Below, piece by piece: positions 18,509-28,842 of a stretch of 64,000 nucleotides of DNA. This DNA is from Leptolyngbya sp. SIOISBB (GTDB lineage Bacteria; Cyanobacteriota; Cyanobacteriia; Phormidesmidales; Phormidesmidaceae): NCBI GenBank assembly GCA_010671905.1, contig JAAHII010000001.1, forward strand, positions 2,914,001 through 2,978,000. The letters run 5' to 3'. The first letter of the stretch is position 1. Each line of letters starts with the position of its first letter. A model generated the notes under the pieces. It worked only from the letters and a program-made list of their open reading frames with translations, ran no database searches and was not told the origin of the DNA. A program made the position numbers and the translations under genes.

Positions 18509-19327
18509 GTGGCGCGATCGCAAACGCTGCGAACTCAAGTTCAACAGGTCTTTTCGGTAGCGCGAGTACTCTTGTCGGTGTATTACGCCTACATGGTCGA
18601 GTACCGTGCTGAGCTGATGTTTTGGGTGTTATCTGGCACCTTGCCGCTCATTTTTCTAGGGATTTGGACTCAGGCTTCCCAGGGAGGTCAATTCGCCCTC
18701 GACTCGGTCACCTTTATCCGTTATTTTTTGGTCGTGTTTTTAGTGCGGCAACTCACGGTTGTGTGGGTGATTTGGGAGTTTGAGCGCGAAGTTGTCGAGG
18801 GTAAGTTGTCGCCTTTTTTGCTGCAGCCCATTGATCCCGTTTGGCGGCATTTTGTGAGTCATGTTTCGGAACGGTTTGCTCGCTTGCCCTTCATTGTTGG
18901 CCTATTGGGGCTTTGCTTTGTGCTCTATCCTCAAGCGCTCTGGCGACCATCACTGAGCGCCTTATTAGGCGGACTCCTGGCGACATGCCTCGCTTTTTGC
19001 CTGCGATTCATTATTCAGTACACATTCGCTCTCTTTTCTTTTTGGACTGAGCGAGCAAACGCGATTGAGCAGTTTTGGTACCTGCTATATATCTTTCTGT
19101 CCGGCATGGTGGCACCGCTGGATGTCTTTCCTGAAGCGGTGAGAGCAGTCATCGTGTGGACGCCATTTCCTTATCTCATATACTTTCCGGCCAATCTGTT
19201 TCTGGGACGGCAAACGCATGTTTGGCAAGGATTTATCGCGATCGCCCTCTGGGGTCTGGTCTTTTTAGCCATCAACCGCTGGCTCTGGAAACGGGGGCTG
19301 CGGCAATATTCCGGCATGGGGGCATGA
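18509..19327 (+). CDS. ABC-2 family transporter permease (DUF990/COG4587-like)
   Basis: Membrane subunit of an exporter, 272 residues with six hydrophobic segments (for example AELMFWVLSGTLPLIFLGIW, FIVGLLGLCFVLYPQAL, LLGGLLATCLAFCLRFII). The segment VVEGKLSPFLLQPIDPVW before the third helix is typical of the paired cyanobacterial permeases. The start is GTG at 18509. It overlaps the next permease by 4 bp (ATGA), so the two are translationally coupled. No ATPase gene is adjacent, so it must be encoded elsewhere. Substrate unknown. Confidence 0.82.
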   Translation: MARSQTLRTQVQQVFSVARVLLSVYYAYMVEYRAELMFWVLSGTLPLIFLGIWTQASQGGQFALDSVTFIRYFLVVFLVRQLTVVWVIWEFEREVVEGKLSPFLLQPIDPVWRHFVSHVSERFARLPFIVGLLGLCFVLYPQALWRPSLSALLGGLLATCLAFCLRFIIQYTFALFSFWTERANAIEQFWYLLYIFLSGMVAPLDVFPEAVRAVIVWTPFPYLIYFPANLFLGRQTHVWQGFIAIALWGLVFLAINRWLWKRGLRQYSGMGA

Positions 19328-20110
19328 TGCAGCGTTATTGGCAGGTTCTGAGACTGTTCTGGGGAACAGCGATCGCGGCGGAACTCGAATATCGCCTGAA
19401 CTTTATCATCGCCGCGCTGAGCAGTTTGGGCGGATTGGCAGGCAGCCTGTTTGGGCTCTTCCTGTTTTATCGAACCGGCTACGAGTTTCCAGGGTGGAGC
19501 TGGGAGGCAGCTTTAGTTGTGTTGGGCATCTTCACCCCTGCTACAAGGTTTTTCGTCTACTTTTCTGGCTCCTAATCTGAACAAAATTGTGCGGCAAGTA
19601 CAAGAGGGAACGCTGGACTTTGTCCTGCTCAAACCCATTAGTTCGCAGTTCTGGTTATCGACCCGCACTTTATCGCCGTGGGGTATTCCCGACCTGTTGT
19701 TTGGCCTAATTATGATTGGCTATGCAGGTTCTCGTTTAGGCATCACTCCCCTGGCCTATTTGCTCGCCTTACCAGCATTGATTTTTGGCTTTCTCAGCTT
19801 GTATAGCCTGTGGTTTATGCTGGGGGCCACGAGTATTTGGTTCGTCAAAATTTATAACGTGACCGAGGTCCTGCGAGGCTTATTGGAAGCGGGGCGATTC
19901 CCAATAGTGGCCTATCCTCTGGCGTATCGAGTTTTTCTGACGTTTGTGATCCCCGTCGCGTTTCTCACGACGATTCCCGCTCAGGCCTTGTTAGGCCAAG
20001 TTGAATGGGGGTGGATTCTGGGCTCGGTAGGTCTCGCGATCGCTCTGCTCCAAATTTCTCGCTGGTTTTGGCGTTTCGCTCTGCGTTTCTATACCAGCGC
20101 TTCTAGCTAA
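19324..20110 (+). CDS. second ABC-2 family permease (COG3694-like), interrupted by one frameshift
   Basis: Partner of the preceding permease. From ATG at 19324 the frame reads RYWQVLRLFWGTAIAAELEY to VVLGIFTP, then loses the family pattern. Removing one C from the C4 run at 19535-19538 joins it to the downstream frame: IFTLLQGFSSTFLAPNLNKI, then EGTLDFVLLKPISSQFWLS, matching the order expected in the family. The joined protein is about 261 residues with six hydrophobic segments. Either a sequencing error or a recent mutation; the rest of the gene is intact. Confidence 0.78.
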
Positions 20111-20229
20111 GTGAGACGAGCTCAAATCAGTGAGTAGAGAGTGGGTGAGTTAGGCATTGTTGGTGACTACATTAAACCCCTTTAATCAGAGTCGATTATC
20201 CTCAAGTACAGATAGGTGAGGAGCTGAAT

Positions 20230-20899
20230 ATGAAGATCGGATTTTGGGGCAGTGGCAACATGTCGCGAGTCCTCGGAGGGGCTTGGTCAGTAGCCGGACA
20301 TCACATTACCTTTGGCTCACGGGATGTGGCGAAGGCTCGCAACATCGCCGAGGAGATTGGGTCAGGGGGCAACGGGTGGCACAAATGACGAAGTGGCAGC
20401 ATCCTGTGAGGTCATTGTGAGCTCTGTCAGAGCCGTGCCATCCAGCTTCCTACAATCAACCTCAGGATTAGCCGATAAAGTCATCATCGATTTGAACAAT
20501 CGAGATTTTCCCCGTGAATATCAGCCGGAAGACTTCCTTGATTCTTTAGCCGTAGCGACCCAACAAGATATCCCCAACGCCAAAGTTGTGAAAGCTTTGA
20601 ACAACCAAGCCATGGAGGTTTTTAATTGTGATGCAGCAACGCTGAAAGAGGCTGGGATACAAGCTTTTATCGCCGGAGATGATGAGAGTGCTAAACAACT
20701 TGTGAGTGAGTTGCTCAACGATATCGGGCTGCAGCCAGTTGATTTCGGCGCCCTGTCTAATGCGTGGTTATTGGAAGTGCAGGCCGATATTCTGAGGACA
20801 TACATGTTTGCCACTGGCAATGCTCTGGTGACACCAGGTTTGATTGCAGCTCCCCGCGCTGAGCCAAGGTTTGGAGAACGCCGCAGAGGCACATACTAA
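20230..20899 (+). CDS. NADPH-dependent F420 reductase-like protein, interrupted by one frameshift
   Basis: NADP oxidoreductase of the coenzyme F420-dependent family. The start ATG at 20230 has a good ribosome site (GGTGAGGAG, about 6 nt upstream) and begins MKIGFWGSGNMSRVL with the dinucleotide-binding GxGNM loop. After IAEEIGSGG the frame ends early. Dropping one G from the G5 run at 20365-20369 continues into ATGGTNDEVAASCEVIVSS, then KVVKALNNQAMEVF and GLQPVDFGAL. The joined protein is about 222 residues. Most cyanobacteria use such proteins with unknown substrates; F420 use is not implied. Confidence 0.72.
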
Positions 20900-21111
20900 T
20901 TTGTCTAGCAAGAGCGACATCTCCTGTAACTGAGAGATGTTGACATAAAGTTGACGATTGCCGACCACTGATTGGATTCGATCCCTGAATCGACTCGGTT
21001 TCATGCGGGCAGTTGTGTGCGGGCTAACCAGAGGCAATTGCACCGTCTTGTTCTCTAACCAACTGATCACAGTCGTACAATGGCTTCATCATTCATCAAT
21101 TTCCAGAATCG

Positions 21112-21705
21112 ATGACTCATTCGACCGATATTGCTGCCCTAGCGCGTTGGATGGCGGCAGATTTCAGTAATCAACAGCAGGCCTTGGAAAATCCACCGCT
21201 GTATGCTCACATTCGCGTGTGTATGCGACCGTTGCCCTACAGTCTGCTCGATGGCGTAGCGTTGTATTTAGAACAAGCCTACGATTTTTTACTCCAACAG
21301 CCCTACCGGGCTCGAGTACTGAAGCTAATCACGGTGAACGATCGCATCGAGATTGAAAATTATGGGATTAAAGACGGAGAAAATTTGTATGGCGCAGCTC
21401 GGGATCGCGATCGCCTGCAGGTATTGACCCGCGATCGCCTCTACCTGATGCCTTGCTGTAACTTCCAGGTTGACTGGACGGGGCAGAGCTTTCAGGGCAT
21501 GGTCGAACCGGGCAAAGCTTGCATAGTGGAGAGAAAGGGCAAAACCACCTATCTTGACAGCGTGTTTGAAATCGACGGCGAGAAATTCCAAAGTTGGGAT
21601 CGAGGTCGTGATCCCGCCACCGATGAGCATGTCTGGGGCGCCTTAGCGGGTCCGTTTTACTTCACCCGCCGCACCAGTTTTGCTGATGAGGTTAGCGTCA
21701 ATTAA
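21112..21705 (+). CDS. CpcT/CpeT-family phycobilin lyase
   Basis: Attaches phycocyanobilin or phycoerythrobilin to a cysteine (Cys-153/155 type) of phycobiliprotein beta subunits. The 197-residue protein begins IAALARWMAADFSNQQQAL and has HIRVCMRPLP, VALYLEQAYDFLLQQPYR and MPCCNFQVDWTG, all family features. No phycobiliprotein genes are next to it, so CpcT versus CpeT cannot be decided. Supports a phycobilisome-containing cyanobacterium. Confidence 0.9.
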   Translation: MTHSTDIAALARWMAADFSNQQQALENPPLYAHIRVCMRPLPYSLLDGVALYLEQAYDFLLQQPYRARVLKLITVNDRIEIENYGIKDGENLYGAARDRDRLQVLTRDRLYLMPCCNFQVDWTGQSFQGMVEPGKACIVERKGKTTYLDSVFEIDGEKFQSWDRGRDPATDEHVWGALAGPFYFTRRTSFADEVSVN

Positions 21706-21782
21706 TTTGTTAGGCTGGCTCCTCTACACTATATGCCCCATTGCCCCTCACACCCATCGTCCTTCACACTCCGGAGATCCCC

Positions 21783-22607
21783 TTGGCTAAACAAAGACTG
21801 GATGTGCTGTTGGTAGAACAGGGTTTGTGTGAAACTCGTCAGTGGGCACAACGGCTGATTCGAGCTGGCGAAGTGAAGGTCAATCACCAGATCATCGATA
21901 AACCAGGAACCCCTATCGCCACAGATGCTGAAATCACCGTAAAACCGCGATCGCGGTTCGTCTCGCGGGGCGGCGAGAAACTTGCCAAAGCCCTGGAAAC
22001 CTTCGACATTAGTGTCGCCGGACGCATTTGTTTGGATGGGGGCATCTCGACCGGGGGGTTTACCGATTGCCTGCTGCAAGCAGGGGCGACACAGGTATAT
22101 GGCATTGACGTCGGCTACGGACAAGTCGCCTGGAAGCTGCGGCAAAATCCACAGGTCGTGCTGCGGGAGCGGACTAATTTACGTCACCTGACCCCAGCAG
22201 ATCTTTACAATGCGGACGCGGCCCAACCTAATTTAGGCGTTATGGATGTTTCTTTTATTTCTCTGGCCAAGGTCTTACCGGCTTTTTGGCACCTGCTAAC
22301 CGAACCCCGCGAAGCAGTGTTGTTGGTTAAACCTCAGTTTGAGGTGGGACGAGAAAAAATTGGCAAAAATGGTGTGGTGAGATCGCCGCAAGACCAAGCC
22401 ACAGCGATTTGGCAAGTTTTGCAGGCAGGGCGGGAACTCGGATGGGGCGATCGCGGCCTCACCTTCTCACCCATCGTTGGTCCTGCAGGCAATATTGAGT
22501 TTTTACTGTGGTTGGATGCCCCAGCGGTAAGAGATGACACAGGGTCTCACCTCACCTACGACGACATTCTGGCCATAACAAAACAGGCTCAAGCACAACT
22601 GGCTTGA
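21783..22607 (+). CDS. tlyA: TlyA family rRNA (cytidine-2'-O)-methyltransferase
   Basis: Methylates 2'-O of rRNA cytidines; also annotated as a hemolysin. An N-terminal S4 RNA-binding domain (KQRLDVLLVEQGLCETR to VNHQIIDKPG, about residues 1-60) precedes an FtsJ-type methyltransferase domain (DGGISTGGFTDCLLQAGA, GVMDVSFISLAKVLP, LLVKPQFEVGR). I chose TTG at 21783, nine bases after GGAG, since the frame upstream does not match the family. Length 274. Confidence 0.92.
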   Translation: MAKQRLDVLLVEQGLCETRQWAQRLIRAGEVKVNHQIIDKPGTPIATDAEITVKPRSRFVSRGGEKLAKALETFDISVAGRICLDGGISTGGFTDCLLQAGATQVYGIDVGYGQVAWKLRQNPQVVLRERTNLRHLTPADLYNADAAQPNLGVMDVSFISLAKVLPAFWHLLTEPREAVLLVKPQFEVGREKIGKNGVVRSPQDQATAIWQVLQAGRELGWGDRGLTFSPIVGPAGNIEFLLWLDAPAVRDDTGSHLTYDDILAITKQAQAQLA

Positions 22608-22612
22608 ACCTG
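22584..22612 (-). terminator. probable terminator between convergent tlyA and tkt
   Basis: An 11-bp stem with one mismatch (CAGGCTCAAGC with GCTTGAACCTG) overlaps the tlyA stop. On the minus strand it is followed by TTTTGTT, so it best serves tkt. Confidence 0.55.
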
Positions 22613-22658
22613 CTTGTAACCCCAGGGAAGTCGCTAAGGCGAGCTTACAGAAAAGCAG

Positions 22659-24659
22659 TTACAGAGCGTTCGCTTTCGCAACGACATTGTCGACGGTATA
22701 GCCGAACTCTTTTAAGACGGTGCCGCCGGGAGCAGACGCTCCAAACCGCTCGATACTAATCGCATCACCAGCCGAACCAACGTACTTACACCAGCCCATC
22801 CCAATCCCGGCCTCAACCGCAAGTCGCTTGGTAACGGCCTTAGGCAAAACGGATTCTTGATAAGCTGCGTCTTGAGCATCAAACAATTCCCAAGAGGGCA
22901 TCGAGACCACTCGCACTTTCTTCCCAGAGGCCGTGAGTTGCTCAGCCGCAGCGACACACAACTGCAGTTCGCTACCGGTGCCGATCAGGATCAGGTCAGG
23001 AGTGCCATCGCTGTCAGAGATGACATAAGCTCCCTTGGCGACGCCTTCGATCGAAGCGCCAGCAATCTGGGGCAGTCCCTGGCGAGAAAGCGCTAACAAC
23101 GTGGGGGTTTTGCGGTTCTCGATCGCGACTTTATAAGCGCCAGAGGTTTCGGTGCCATCAGCGGGACGAATCACGTTCAAATTCGGAATGGCTCGCAAGG
23201 AAGCAATGGTTTCCACTGGCTGGTGAGTAGGACCATCTTCGCCCAAACCAACCGAATCGTGCGTCAACACATAGATGACACCCGCTTGGGATAACGCTGA
23301 CAAACGAATGGCTGCTCGCATGTAGTCAGCAAAAACTAAGAAGGTAGCGCAGTAGGGAATCAAACCAGAATTGTGTAGAGCAATCCCGTTACAAATCGCC
23401 CCCATGCCATGCTCACGCACACCAAAGCGAATGTTGCGGTTTTCGTAAGCGCCTTTTTGGAAGTCGCCCGATATCTGCATCAACGTATTGTTTGACTTAG
23501 CTAAGTCAGCCGAACCGCCAATCAACTCAGGGATCGCAGGTGCCAAAGCATTGAGCGTGGCCTCAGAGGTCTTGCGGGTCGCGATCGCCTTATCATCGGT
23601 CGAGTAAGTTGGTAGCGCATCCGCCCAGTTTTCTGGCAGCTGACCAGAGAGCATCCGCTCAAAAAGTGCCGCGTCTTCAGGATACTGAGTGCGATAAGCA
23701 GCCAGCGTTTTTTCCCACTCAGCTTGGTAACTAGCACCTCGCTCAACGGCCTTCCGCATATGGCTCAGAGCGTCTTCTGGCACCCCAAAGTCACCCACGC
23801 TCCAACCCAACGCTTCACGGGTCAACTTAATCTCATCGCTGCCAAGAGGCGCACCATGAACACCAGCGGTGTTAGACATATTCGGTGAACCATAACCAAT
23901 GGTCGTGGTCACCTTAATCATGGTGGGCTTATCAGTGACGGCCTTAGCTTCTTCAATGGCTTTCTGAATGCTATCCAGATCGCTGTTGCCATCTTCTACA
24001 TGCAGGACATGCCAGCCATAAGCTTCAAAGCGCTTCGAAACATCTTCGGTAAAGGCAATATCGGTAGAACCGTCGATCGAAATGTGGTTGTCGTCATAGA
24101 GCGCTATGAGTTTGCCCAAACCGAGATGTCCGGCCAAAGAACAGGCTTCACCAGAAACCCCTTCCATGTTGCAGCCGTCGCCCAAAATCACATAAGTGTA
24201 GTGGTCAACGATGGTGGCATCAGGCTTGTTAAACCGGCTAGCAAGATGCGCTTCCGCCATCGCCAAACCAACGCCGTTGCAAATACCTTGCCCGAGCGGC
24301 CCGGTCGTTACTTCTACACCCGGTGTTTCAAAGTTTTCAGGGTGACCTGGGGTGGTAGAACCCCACTGACGAAACTGCTTGATGTCATCTAAAGAAACGC
24401 TGTCATAGCCAGTTAGATACAGTAAGGCATACTGCAACATACAACCGTGACCGGCTGATAACACAAAGCGATCGCGGTTAAACCACTGCGGATTTTTAGG
24501 ATTAAACCGCATCAGCTTATCCCAAAGCACATAGGCCATCGGCGCAGCTCCCATGGGCAAACCAGGGTGGCCAGAATTAGCCTTTTGGACAGCATCAATC
24601 GCTAAAAATCGAATTGAATTAACGCAAAGCGCGTCTAAAGATTGGGATGCGACAACCAT
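22659..24659 (-). CDS. tktA: transketolase
   Basis: Thiamine-diphosphate enzyme that moves two-carbon units in the Calvin-Benson cycle and pentose phosphate pathway. Visible: SGHPGLPMG near residue 30, the ThDP-binding [13 protein letters not shown], the pyrimidine-domain [13 protein letters not shown], and [16 protein letters not shown] take ATG at 24659 ([16 protein letters not shown]), giving 666 residues, rather than the upstream alternative. It follows acpP and fabF on the minus strand, an arrangement I recall from other cyanobacteria, though the gap of about 240 bp leaves room for its own promoter. Confidence 0.95.
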   Translation of the reverse strand: MVVASQSLDALCVNSIRFLAIDAVQKANSGHPGLPMGAAPMAYVLWDKLMRFNPKNPQWFNRDRFVLSAGHGCMLQYALLYLTGYDSVSLDDIKQFRQWGSTTPGHPENFETPGVEVTTGPLGQGICNGVGLAMAEAHLASRFNKPDATIVDHYTYVILGDGCNMEGVSGEACSLAGHLGLGKLIALYDDNHISIDGSTDIAFTEDVSKRFEAYGWHVLHVEDGNSDLDSIQKAIEEAKAVTDKPTMIKVTTTIGYGSPNMSNTAGVHGAPLGSDEIKLTREALGWSVGDFGVPEDALSHMRKAVERGASYQAEWEKTLAAYRTQYPEDAALFERMLSGQLPENWADALPTYSTDDKAIATRKTSEATLNALAPAIPELIGGSADLAKSNNTLMQISGDFQKGAYENRNIRFGVREHGMGAICNGIALHNSGLIPYCATFLVFADYMRAAIRLSALSQAGVIYVLTHDSVGLGEDGPTHQPVETIASLRAIPNLNVIRPADGTETSGAYKVAIENRKTPTLLALSRQGLPQIAGASIEGVAKGAYVISDSDGTPDLILIGTGSELQLCVAAAEQLTASGKKVRVVSMPSWELFDAQDAAYQESVLPKAVTKRLAVEAGIGMGWCKYVGSAGDAISIERFGASAPGGTVLKEFGYTVDNVVAKANAL

Positions 24660-24902
24660 AAACCTACTACTCAAAGACGGGACAGCAATTACCTGGGCCT
24701 CATGCCCTCAACGGCAAAGATGCGAGAGATTAGCTGCTCTAAAAGCCCTCGATCGCTCACCGGACAAATTCATCATCTCATTCACACTGCGGTCTCACAA
24801 GCCACAAATGTCAGCCTGCGAGATCCACTAACCTAGCTAAAAAAGGCGAAAGCATCAGCCATCTTACAATAGGTTATTATACCTACCGATTCGATTGTAA
24901 CG

Positions 24903-26156
24903 TCAGTTACGGTACTTCTCGAAAACTAGGGTGACGTTGTGCCCGCCAAATCCAAATGAATTGGACAGAGTCACCTCAACTGGCATCTGCCGGGCTTGGT
25001 TGGGCACATAATCAAGATCACAGTTCTCATCTGGATGGGCCAAATTAATGGTGGGTGGCACCTGATCATGATGCACCGTCAACGCGGCAGCAACGCCTTC
25101 GATTCCGCCGGAACCGCCCAGCAGATGTCCAGTCATGGACTTAGTAGAACTAACCGCAATCCGATGAGCCGTTTCTCCCAAAGCTGTTTTGATCGCTTGG
25201 GTTTCTGTCGGGTCGTTGGCAGGGGTACTTGTACCATGAGCATTGACATAGCTCACCTGCTCAGATGTAATGCCCGCATCTTTGAGGGCAAGTTGAATAC
25301 AGCGAGCCGCACCTGAACCGCCAGGGACTGGAGCTGTCATGTGGTAAGCATCACAGGTCATACCGTACCCCGTGATTTCGCCATAGATCCGCGCGCCGCG
25401 ACTAACCGCGTGATCCAGCGATTCAATAATGAGGATGCCGCAACCTTCACCAATGACAAAGCCATCGCGATCGCGGTCAAAAGGACGACTGGCGGCCTGC
25501 GGATCATCATTGCGCACTGATAATGCCCGAGCTGACGCAAACCCTGCCACCCCTAAGGGCGTAATCGCGGCTTCCGTACCGCCGCAAATCATGGCCTGAG
25601 CGTACCCCTGCTGCACTAAGCGAAAGGCATCACCAATGGCATTAGACCCAGCCGCACAAGCCGTAACAGGGCAAGAGTTTGGCCCTTTAGCACCAGTATG
25701 AATTGCGGTGAGCCCAGCGGCCATATTGGCAATCATCATCGGCACCATAAAGGGGCTACACCGACTCGGGCCACGATTCAAATAAATCTCTTGCTGTTCC
25801 TCCATCACCCGCAGGCCGCCAATCCCGGTGCCAATCATGACACCGATTTGCTCAGCATTGAGGTCATTAATGTCGAGTTGAGCGTCAGCCAGGGCTTGCT
25901 TACTGGTGGCGACAGCAAATTGGGAAAAGCGATCCATGCGTTTAGCATCTTTGCGATCCATAAACTCATGGGGGTCAAATCCTTTGACCTCAGCGGCAAT
26001 GCGGGTCGTGTGCTTAGACGCATCAAAATGCGTAATCGGCCCCACCCCAGATTTACCGGCCAAGAGACCTTGCCAATAACTGGTTAAGTCGTTACCAATT
26101 GGCGTTGTCGCACCTAAACCCGTAATGACAACTCGCTTTTTTTCCAACTCTGTCAT
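24903..26156 (-). CDS. fabF: 3-oxoacyl-ACP synthase II
   Basis: Condenses malonyl-ACP with acyl-ACP in fatty acid elongation. Catalytic Cys at residue 167 (TACAAGS), His at 307 (NAHGTSTPANDPTE) and His at 344 (KSMTGHLLGGSG) are all present, with the C-terminal SNSFGFGGHN loop. Length 417 is normal. It lies 78 bp after acpP on the same strand, so the two form an operon coupling carrier and enzyme. Confidence 0.97.
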   Translation of the reverse strand: MTELEKKRVVITGLGATTPIGNDLTSYWQGLLAGKSGVGPITHFDASKHTTRIAAEVKGFDPHEFMDRKDAKRMDRFSQFAVATSKQALADAQLDINDLNAEQIGVMIGTGIGGLRVMEEQQEIYLNRGPSRCSPFMVPMMIANMAAGLTAIHTGAKGPNSCPVTACAAGSNAIGDAFRLVQQGYAQAMICGGTEAAITPLGVAGFASARALSVRNDDPQAASRPFDRDRDGFVIGEGCGILIIESLDHAVSRGARIYGEITGYGMTCDAYHMTAPVPGGSGAARCIQLALKDAGITSEQVSYVNAHGTSTPANDPTETQAIKTALGETAHRIAVSSTKSMTGHLLGGSGGIEGVAAALTVHHDQVPPTINLAHPDENCDLDYVPNQARQMPVEVTLSNSFGFGGHNVTLVFEKYRN

Positions 26157-26234
26157 GGCTCACCTACAGAGCAGATACATCGGCTTAAACGTTCTATGTA
26201 TCTGCGTTACAACATCATCCAGCAACCGCGATCG

Positions 26235-26480
26235 CTAAGCTGCTTTCTTCTCATTAATGAAGTCAACAGCGGCTTGTACCGTACCAATACCTTCTGCAGC
26301 TTCGTCCGGGATTTCGATGTCGAACTCTTCTTCAAGAGCCATCACCAGTTCTACAGTATCTAGTGAATCTGCGCCCAAATCATTGGCAAAACTAGCTTCT
26401 GGTTTCACTTCAGCTTCGTCTACACCCAATTGCTCAGAGACAATTTTTTGAACCTTCTCAAAAATCGCTTCCTGACTCAT
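26235..26480 (-). CDS. acpP: acyl carrier protein
   Basis: Carries growing acyl chains as a thioester on 4'-phosphopantetheine. An 81-residue acidic protein with the attachment Ser at residue 39 in [19 protein letters not shown]. The C-terminus ends in [10 protein letters not shown]. First gene of the acpP-fabF cluster. Confidence 0.98.
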   Translation of the reverse strand: MSQEAIFEKVQKIVSEQLGVDEAEVKPEASFANDLGADSLDTVELVMALEEEFDIEIPDEAAEGIGTVQAAVDFINEKKAA

Positions 26481-27586
<1,106 letters not shown>

Positions 27587-27607
27587 ATCCATTCGTCATA
27601 ACCATAG

Positions 27608-27642
27608 AAACTGGTCACCTGATATCAGGTGACCAGTTTTTT
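27608..27642 (+). terminator. psaC terminator, perfect palindrome
   Basis: A perfect palindrome centred on GATATC (arms AAACTGGTCACCTGA and its complement) followed by TTTTTT on the plus strand, 22 bp after the psaC stop. It is symmetric and could act in both directions. Confidence 0.93.
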
Positions 27643-27751
27643 ATTGAACATAACTGAAACAATCAAATTAAATCTGTTTGTACTATTGGATTAGGCTATT
27701 TTTAAGATGCATGGTGTACAAACTTGCAGATCGCTGTACGCTCTCGTAGCT

Positions 27752-27879
27752 AGGGTCTGTCATCATTTAGCGGTCAAATCCTTACCTTGAAAGGGCAACA
27801 GCCCCTAGCCTGTTCACGAGATGCGGACGCGGCAATGCTCATGCCTAAAGGTTTCCGGCATTAATTGATGACATGCCCT
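27752..27879. mobile_element. 128-bp MITE-like element, copy 1
   Basis: Begins AGGGTCTGTCATCATTTAG and ends TTGATGACATGCCCT; the ends pair in 12 of the outer 14 positions. A second element of exactly the same length lies at 48308-48435, with conserved ends and a shared interior (GACAGCCCCTAGCCT-like block). Flanked by CT on the left and AG on the right. No coding capacity. Probably moved by an IS5-like transposase elsewhere; that is inference. Confidence 0.8.
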
Positions 27880-28085
27880 AGGTCAACTGACTGATATGAA
27901 ACACTTCCGCACATCGATCATACCGATGCAGGCAAGGAGCTAACGTTCTAATTGCGAGCATGTTCCCCTGACCTAGCTAATGTCAAAGAGCTCTCATTCC
28001 AGGAAACGAGAAGATCCAACGCTATTCATCATGGTCATCATGCACCAGATCTGAGTCAACGTTATTGTCTGAGGAGTTACTCGCC

Positions 28086-28403
28086 ATGGCGAGCGCTTTA
28101 AATTTCATTTTTATCCTCGCGCATCAGCTCATTCACCTAGTGCAGCCAGTGTTGGTCCCACTTTGCATGGTGGTGGCTTGGGGCACGATGCTTCTAGCAG
28201 CTTGGGGCATCTGGTCAGCCATGCGCGACAGCGTTCAACGAGCTCAGCACATGCATCAAATTCCTTGTGCTGAGTGCCAGTATTTTTCTGGCAACTACTT
28301 GTTGAAATGCCCCCTCCATCCTAAAGAGGCGCTATCAGAAGCTGCCATCGGCTGCCGAGATTTTGAATCTAACCAGGTGGAATGGCCCTTATCCGAGGGT
28401 TAA
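28086..28403 (+). CDS. conserved small membrane protein
   Basis: About 105 residues. Two hydrophobic segments near the N-terminus (LNFIFILAHQLIHLV, VLVPLCMVVAWGTMLLAAWG) are followed by a cytoplasmic tail with CAECQYFSGNYLLKCPLHP and AIGCRDFE. The four cysteines suggest a metal or redox site. I chose ATG at 28086, preceded by GAGGAG, over an upstream TTG. The CxxCxYFSxxxxLKCxxxP pattern is, as I remember, seen in other cyanobacterial proteins of unknown function. Confidence 0.6.
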   Translation: MASALNFIFILAHQLIHLVQPVLVPLCMVVAWGTMLLAAWGIWSAMRDSVQRAQHMHQIPCAECQYFSGNYLLKCPLHPKEALSEAAIGCRDFESNQVEWPLSEG

Positions 28404-28474
28404 AAGCCGTAGCGCCATTCTCTTTGTCAGCCTGAGCCTTTAGTATGGGCTGCAGTATTGAGTTGCGATCGCCC

Positions 28475-28840
28475 ATGCTAGTTAAGAATTTGAACGATTG
28501 TGAAATGTTCATTGCTGGGGATAACACTCAGCTCAGGGAGCTACTGCATCCAGACAAACAAGCGCTCGCACTACGGTATAGCTTGGCCCACGCCGTGGTG
28601 CCTGTTGGGCAAACCTCGGTTGATCATTCGCTGACCACTTCAGAGGTCTATTACATCTTGAGTGGTCAAGGGACGATGCATATCGATCAAGAAATGCAGG
28701 CCGTGGGTCCTGGTGACGCGATTTATATCCCGCCCAATGCCCGACAGCACATTCACAATACGGGATCGGAGTCACTGGTGTTCATCTGTATCGTTGACCC
28801 AGCTTGGCAAGCCCAAGACGAGACAGTGTATACAGACTAG
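28475..28840 (+). CDS. cupin-domain protein
   Basis: Single small beta-barrel of about 121 residues. Cupin motif 1 is SLTTSEVYYILSGQGTMHID and motif 2 is GDAIYIPPNARQHIHNTG. Motif 1 lacks the usual HxH but has Glu in SEVYY and His in VDHSLT, and motif 2 keeps His. Metal binding is likely but the substrate is unknown. Homologues begin near LVKNLNDCEMF, hence ATG 28475; ATG 28445 is possible. Ends 2 bp before the convergent pyrD. Confidence 0.8.
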   Translation: MLVKNLNDCEMFIAGDNTQLRELLHPDKQALALRYSLAHAVVPVGQTSVDHSLTTSEVYYILSGQGTMHIDQEMQAVGPGDAIYIPPNARQHIHNTGSESLVFICIVDPAWQAQDETVYTD

Positions 28841-28842
28841 AT

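Noticed and set aside
24000-24392. 130-codon plus-strand frame
   Set aside because: Antisense shadow inside transketolase.
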